This document shows positions 63,201 to 64,000 of a stretch of 64,000 bases of DNA, piece by piece. The DNA lies in NCBI GenBank assembly GCA_019055375.1, contig JAHQIW010005485.1, forward strand, positions 124,001-188,000, read 5' to 3'. Under the pieces are notes generated by a model. That model saw nothing but the letters and a program-made list of their open reading frames with translations, had not been told where the DNA came from and did no database searches. The translations under genes and the position numbers were made by a program. Source of the DNA: Parelaphostrongylus tenuis (lineage: Eukaryota; Nematoda; Chromadorea; Rhabditida; Metastrongylidae). Each line of letters starts with the position of its first letter. Position 1 is the stretch's first letter.

Positions 63201-63948
63201 ATACTTGCTAACTGAAGCAATGACAATTTCTCTGAACAATCCGCTTCCCTAAGCACTGCAAGCAGCTGAGGAATATGAGCATGAAATGGCTCACGGTTTT
63301 CAGCATAGACTTGCGGAAGTACTCGCAACAATGAATGGTTCCCTGTAAATGTACATATAAGACAAAGACAAAGGTAATTTGACTATGTTTTCATGTTTTG
63401 ACCTGAGAAAACAGTGCAGATGTTTCTCCGAATCAGGCTTAGAAATTCCCAATCATGGATAAATTTCACGAGAGCCGAATCATTTAGGCAATTTTCAAAA
63501 TAACGGCTTGAGTTTAATTACCTAAGACCCAATAATCACAACAGTTTCTTCAAATATTCAACAACTGATGAACTCTTGACATTCCACGCGTTTCGCAGGA
63601 AAGTCAAATTCTTTTCAGGCTACCCCAAAAACAACAAAAGGTTTTTCTCAACTGGAACGTTTTCATAATAAATCGTGCTGCATTAAAGGATAATATGAAC
63701 AATCTGATACTCGTTGTTACACTATAGGATAGTAGTATGATATGGTGTACTACTTGCACATTGGAAACCTCACCATTTATAATATAAGAGATAATTTGCA
63801 ACGCGTAGTACGACAGCGCTTTCCCATTGTGGATAGCTGCTAAAGAGATATAGCTAGTAGTATTCTTCACTAACTCCTGGTTCGATGAGCCAATCGCCTT
63901 CATAGCTACCGGCAACGTCAACGTCATTACCGAACGCTTCGCATAGTG
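33203..63948 (-). CDS. Melted/VEPH1-family PH-domain protein, 18 exons, 5' partial
   Basis: Melted/VEPH1 proteins are membrane-associated adaptors; Drosophila Melted binds FOXO and TSC and tunes insulin/TOR signalling. Exons in transcript order: 63774-63948, 63179-63342, 59504-59692, 53741-53864, 52648-52756, 52311-52439, 51486-51652, 50661-50822, 48256-48316, 47976-48105, 45896-46048, 42518-42647, 41667-41830, 40436-40591, 40106-40221, 38402-38546, 37739-37882, 33203-33283. They total 2,499 nt, 832 codons plus TGA, with every junction phase-compatible. Residues 1-250 are helical repeats ([27 protein letters not shown]). Residues 520-700 are the family's conserved middle ([42 protein letters not shown]). 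Residues 720-830 form a PH domain with a basic loop ([18 protein letters not shown]), [22 protein letters not shown] and the closing helix [11 protein letters not shown]. The family is about 830-1,000 aa, so only the first exons are missing. The family call is recalled homology, not a search; the 48.3-kb exon and some donors are less certain than the rest. Confidence 0.87.
33886..33896. repeat. Target-site duplication, RTE copy C, 3' side
   Basis: ACTCTTTCATT is repeated exactly at 35646-35656, flanking the insertion. Confidence 0.72.
33897..35645 (-). mobile_element. RTE retrotransposon copy C, 5'-rearranged, with 11-bp TSD
   Basis: The 3' half of the RTE element lies on the minus strand inside the last intron of the Melted-like gene, in sense orientation to it. 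The RT pieces at 34840-35256 ([12 protein letters not shown]) and the 233-aa C-terminal frame at 33909-34610 are recognisable. The catalytic FADD box reads FADN near 34720. RTE homology ends near 35421, but the 11-bp direct repeat ACTCTTTCATT (33886-33896 and 35646-35656) encloses about 220 further bases with no match to copy A. Confidence 0.88.
35422..35645 (-). other. Non-RTE-like 5' segment co-inserted with RTE copy C
   Basis: About 220 GC-richer bases lie between the end of RTE homology and the target-site duplication. On the minus strand they contain a splice-acceptor-like CTTTCTTTCAG. They could be the RTE 5' untranslated region joined through an internal deletion (copy A may lack that region), or an unrelated RNA joined by template jumping. 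I see no copy elsewhere in the window. Confidence 0.5.
35646..35656. repeat. Target-site duplication, RTE copy C, 5' side
   Basis: This is the partner of the 33886-33896 repeat. It places the true 5' edge of the insertion beyond the end of RTE homology. Confidence 0.72.
36404..36415. repeat. Target-site duplication, RTE copy D, 3' side
   Basis: AGTCATGCAGTA matches 37520-37531 exactly. Confidence 0.85.
36416..37519 (-). mobile_element. RTE retrotransposon copy D, 5'-truncated, with 12-bp TSD
   Basis: A 1.1-kb RTE 3' end carries a 238-aa C-terminal frame and, further upstream, an intact FADD box. It is truncated within the RT (the equivalent of FDSVE) and flanked by an exact 12-bp duplication, which is classic target-primed reverse transcription. 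It lies in the last intron of the Melted-like gene, in sense orientation, 770 bp from copy C. The long open frame suggests it is one of the younger copies. Confidence 0.92.
37520..37531. repeat. Target-site duplication, RTE copy D, 5' side
   Basis: AGTCATGCAGTA begins immediately where RTE homology stops. Confidence 0.85.
37739..37882 (-). CDS. Melted-like gene, window exon 17 (PH domain, middle)
   Basis: The acceptor AATTCATTTAG precedes [20 protein letters not shown], then [17 protein letters not shown] before AAG|GTAAAT. It is 48 codons in phase 0/0. IDLxxIxSV and RAFEIFT are the PH strands typical of Melted/VEPH1. Confidence 0.88.
38402..38546 (-). CDS. Melted-like gene, window exon 16 (PH domain, first half)
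   Basis: The acceptor CTTTTTATAG precedes [20 protein letters not shown], then [20 protein letters not shown]. This is strands 1 to 3 of a PH domain with the basic beta1-beta2 loop used for phosphoinositide binding. The phases are 2 to 0. The donor GCG|GTCAGC is weak. Confidence 0.87.
39337..39610 (-). pseudogene. Second mariner/Tc1-like transposase relic, HTH region
   Basis: The minus strand reads [20 protein letters not shown], then [20 protein letters not shown], and after a one-base shift [20 protein letters not shown]. This is the paired HTH region (VxxWFxRFKxGDFDLEDxPRSGRPS) of a different mariner subfamily from the 43.4-kb copy. The catalytic domain is not seen. It lies in the intron before the PH exons. 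Confidence 0.7.
40106..40221 (-). CDS. Melted-like gene, window exon 15
   Basis: The acceptor ATTTCTTAG precedes [20 protein letters not shown], then [15 protein letters not shown] (phase 0 to 2, donor AAA|GTAAAA). Two closer GT sites give frames that stop in the next exon, so this third donor is chosen. Confidence 0.85.
40436..40591 (-). CDS. Melted-like gene, window exon 14
   Basis: The acceptor CATTTTCAG precedes [20 protein letters not shown], then [20 protein letters not shown] and [13 protein letters not shown], with donor AAG|GTTTGT. It is 52 codons in phase 0/0. The block LVTSAFPxxK is a family signature. Confidence 0.88.
41667..41830 (-). CDS. Melted-like gene, window exon 13
   Basis: The exon reads [20 protein letters not shown], then [19 protein letters not shown] and WLHLMFLQ, with an ideal donor CAG|GTAAGT. 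The acceptor (GTCAATAAG) is poor, but a stop lies just upstream and the phase-1 entry matches exon 12. Confidence 0.85.
42090..42156 (+). pseudogene. tRNA-Gly-like pseudogene
   Basis: GCATCGG and CTGATGT form a 7-bp acceptor stem (two wobbles), GTGTAGTGGTAGTAC is a D-arm with A-box, and GGTTTAACTCC is a B-box with one change from consensus. The anticodon arm (CCC CCACAT GGG) is one base short, so this is a decayed tRNA or a tRNA-Gly-derived SINE head. Confidence 0.5.
42518..42647 (-). CDS. Melted-like gene, window exon 12
   Basis: The acceptor ATTTCTTTCAG precedes [20 protein letters not shown], then [15 protein letters not shown]. The exon leaves in phase 1 at AAA|GTAGGT. FPIPIxCTVEG is a conserved block of the family. 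Confidence 0.86.
43385..43612 (+). pseudogene. mariner-like transposase relic, N-terminal HTH part
   Basis: The frame reads [15 protein letters not shown], then after a small deletion [10 protein letters not shown], and in the next frame [20 protein letters not shown]. These match the bipartite DNA-binding domain of mariner transposases (FKxGxxAAETTRN, KFxxGDxSLED, xDNDxLKxLVExDP). It is a decayed fragment in an intron of the Melted-like gene, just upstream of MITE copy 1. Confidence 0.65.
43670..44096. mobile_element. Foldback MITE copy 1
   Basis: The two ends are long imperfect inverted repeats. The left arm (TGGCACTTATAGAG, CGTTTCGGCCTTTCAA, GGAATCGACGACGA) recurs inverted on the right. 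There is no coding capacity. It resembles the copy at 56272-56726. It lies between the two halves of a mariner relic. Confidence 0.85.
44105..44400 (+). pseudogene. mariner-like transposase relic, C-terminal part
   Basis: In one frame with stops: [20 protein letters not shown], then [10 protein letters not shown] and HVFNHLDN. This parallels NARPHVSQRTL, LPHPPYSPDL and FxHLDNFLxGK of mariner transposases. The SPDL segment carrying the third catalytic Asp is mutated. Together with 43385-43612 it is one mariner copy, with MITE copy 1 between the halves and the middle of the transposase absent. Confidence 0.65.
45120..45450 (-). mobile_element. Ancient RTE fragment (copy G)
   Basis: A strongly diverged stretch aligns by eye to 34630-34980 (copy C): GGTCAACATTCG, TCCCATxTTGTCCCATT and a diverged block near 45397 lie in the same order and spacing. 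All coding capacity is lost. It lies in the intron between window exons 11 and 12 and shows the family has been active over a long time. Confidence 0.65.
45896..46048 (-). CDS. Melted-like gene, window exon 11
   Basis: The acceptor AGCAATTTAG precedes [20 protein letters not shown], and the exon ends [12 protein letters not shown] before GTG|GTGAGT. It is 51 codons in phase 0/0. The basic-then-acidic layout is distinctive. Confidence 0.82.
46855..46909. repeat. Interspersed repeat fragment, partner at 55956
   Basis: GAAAGGCCTTCATAGTGTGC and AAATAAGATCACGTATAACA align to 55956-56009. Confidence 0.5.
47976..48105 (-). CDS. Melted-like gene, window exon 10 (linker)
   Basis: The acceptor GATGATTCCAG precedes [20 protein letters not shown], and the exon ends GFAPHTQIQ at CAG|GTCGTT (phase 2 to 0). 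It is Ser/Thr-rich and low in hydrophobics, consistent with a flexible linker and possible phosphosites. Confidence 0.68.
48256..48316 (-). CDS. Melted-like gene, window exon 9 (61-nt small exon)
   Basis: An exon is needed here to turn phase 1 into phase 2. After TTCAAGACAG the sequence reads [19 protein letters not shown] and leaves at TT|GTTCTG. The peptide is convincing but the donor is weak, and it sits just downstream of an intron segment carrying an RTE insertion. This is the least certain exon of the model. Confidence 0.5.
49437..50275 (+). mobile_element. RTE retrotransposon copy E, 3' fragment
   Basis: The C-terminal RT region is present ([35 protein letters not shown]), degraded by stops and shifts and ending CGGGTGATACAGGTG. 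It lies in the intron between window exons 8 and 9 of the Melted-like gene, antisense to it. Truncation is just after the FADD box. No clear target-site duplication was found. Confidence 0.87.
50661..50822 (-). CDS. Melted-like gene, window exon 8
   Basis: The acceptor TTCCATTACAG precedes [20 protein letters not shown], ending VLLIPCK at G|GTTCGT (phase 1 to 1). A second frame is also open across the exon, but only this one matches the phase of exon 7. The antisense strand contains a chance B-box-like string. Confidence 0.72.
51327..51362. repeat. GACGTTTCGGC-type repeat end, copy 3 (inverted)
   Basis: The reverse strand reads GCTGACGTTTAGCCGGTTTC then GCCTTCTTGAGAGCC, the same motif with changes. 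It lies in an intron of the Melted-like gene. Confidence 0.45.
51486..51652 (-). CDS. Melted-like gene, window exon 7
   Basis: The exon follows CTGTTTTAG. It reads [20 protein letters not shown] then [20 protein letters not shown], and leaves in phase 1 at GACG|GTTGAT. Without that donor the frame stops two codons later, so this site is needed for continuity. Confidence 0.75.
52311..52439 (-). CDS. Melted-like gene, window exon 6 (linker)
   Basis: The acceptor ATTTTTCTAG precedes [20 protein letters not shown], and the exon ends NSSEIIS before CAAG|GTAGAG (phase 2 to 2). It is Ser/Asn-rich, as expected for a linker after the helical repeats. Confidence 0.75.
52648..52756 (-). CDS. Melted-like gene, window exon 5
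   Basis: The acceptor TTTTGTTCAG leads into [20 protein letters not shown], ending DRILALV. The phases are 1 to 2, with donor TG|GTGGGT. An alternative donor G|GTAAAT lies 4 nt further on (exon end 52644), but it leaves in phase 0 and does not match the phase-2 entry of exon 6. Confidence 0.82.
53741..53864 (-). CDS. Melted-like gene, window exon 4
   Basis: The exon starts behind ACTTTTAG with [20 protein letters not shown] and ends SSIFTEIE before G|GTGAGA (phase 0 to 1). The upstream intron is the gene's largest at 5.6 kb and carries a full MITE (56272-56726). Confidence 0.87.
54631..54738. repeat. Spaced direct repeat, 30 bp, 78-bp period
   Basis: GTCGATTTCTCTGTGCGACG followed by CCTTGGGATA recurs as GTCGATATCCTGTGCGACG and CCTTGGGATA. 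It lies in an intron of the Melted-like gene. Confidence 0.7.
55956..56009. repeat. Interspersed repeat fragment, partner at 46855
   Basis: GAAAGGCCTCCTCAGTGTGC and GGTAAGATCACATTTCACA align to 46855-46909. Confidence 0.5.
56272..56726. mobile_element. Foldback MITE copy 2
   Basis: The termini TTTTGAGCCTTTAATGAAG and (inverted) TTTTGAGTCTTTCATGAGG start arms of about 130 bp holding TGGCACTTAT, GACACGTG, GCCTTTCAGCC and ATTCGACGA. The arms pair and leave a unique centre of about 120 bp. It lies in the 5.6-kb intron of the Melted-like gene. Confidence 0.85.
59504..59692 (-). CDS. Melted-like gene, window exon 3, GC donor
   Basis: The acceptor TTTTTTCAG leads into [13 protein letters not shown], then [11 protein letters not shown] and ending NFATIFK. 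This is 63 codons in phase 0/0. The donor reads AAG|GCAAGT, a GC-AG intron with otherwise ideal consensus; no GT donor gives the right phase to exon 4. Confidence 0.85.
60033..60085. mobile_element. MITE copy 3, solitary terminal fragment
   Basis: The first 50 bases of the arm (TTTGAGCCTTTCATGAAG, TTATGGCACTT) occur alone, with no matching right arm. Confidence 0.7.
60640..60822. mobile_element. Second foldback element family, copy 2
   Basis: This copy shares ACTGAGAAGTGRTGAT, CTACAATGCAGGGCTCAATG, GACCTCCGAAACACCGG and GTACCAACCTCGCTTTGGCT with copy 1, in the same order and spacing. It lies in an intron of the Melted-like gene. Confidence 0.7.
63179..63342 (-). CDS. Melted-like gene, window exon 2 (helical repeat)
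   Basis: The acceptor CATTTACAG leads into [20 protein letters not shown], and the exon ends IANEKPE before GTGAGT. The phases are 1 to 0. The motif NxxLLRVLPxVY is one of the most recognisable stretches of the family, and the split glycine codon joins cleanly to exon 1. Confidence 0.88.
63774..63948 (-). CDS. Melted-like gene, window exon 1 (helical repeat)
   Basis: The acceptor TTCTTTGCAG precedes [18 protein letters not shown], and the exon ends in ISYIIN before the donor G|GTGAGG. It enters in phase 0 and leaves in phase 1. The amphipathic sequence is typical of the ARM-like N-terminal half of Melted/VEPH1. Upstream exons lie outside the window. Confidence 0.85.
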
Positions 63949-64000
63949 CTGCAAAGAAAAAAATCTTGAAGTTGTATAAACACCTCTATAATTGCCCTTT

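Noticed and set aside
1..64000. CRISPR arrays, operons, ribosome binding sites and other bacterial features.
   Set aside because: The sequence has spliced genes, LINEs, SINEs and mariners. No regularly spaced identical repeats or bacterial gene layout is present.

Overview
The window is eukaryotic nuclear DNA, AT-rich, with short exons, C. elegans-like splice acceptors (TTTTCAG or TTTTTAG before the exon), many introns and a dense load of decayed mobile elements. The RTE-type retrotransposon copies, the tRNA-derived SINEs and the exon style point to a parasitic nematode, most likely a strongylid or hookworm-type worm. I infer that from family resemblance; no species marker is present.

The main gene fills the right half (33.2 to 63.95 kb) on the minus strand. 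Reading splice sites by hand gives 18 exons that join in compatible phases into one open frame of 2,499 nt: 832 codons plus a stop, with the 5' end beyond the window. The protein has a helical-repeat (ARM-like) N-terminal part and a C-terminal PH domain. It matches the Melted (Drosophila) / VEPH1 (vertebrate) family, membrane-associated adaptors of the insulin/FOXO/TOR pathway. No exon is longer than 189 nt, so ORF length alone does not reveal the gene.

Its introns are transposon traps. They hold three RTE 3' fragments (33.9-35.6, 36.4-37.5 and 49.4-50.3 kb), a much older RTE remnant (45.1 kb), two mariner relics (39.3 kb, and 43.4-44.4 kb with the latter split by a MITE), two full foldback MITEs (43.7 and 56.3 kb) with a third end fragment (60.0 kb), and other short repeats. 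Two of the RTE insertions still show target-site duplications.

At 26.6-31.7 kb, also on the minus strand, several well-spliced candidate exons are visible. One starts with a signal peptide directly behind a splice acceptor. Two groups look like the N-terminal propeller of secreted DPP-IV-family peptidases. These models are incomplete.

The left third (1 to 25 kb) has no gene that I can model. It carries the longest RTE copy (8.05-10.97 kb, endonuclease plus reverse transcriptase, broken by frameshifts), SINE copies, two other short repeat families, a 1.3-kb inverted cluster of old repeats (15.3-16.6 kb), a strong 25-bp hairpin (19.2 kb) and a La-motif coding relic (22.96-23.4 kb).
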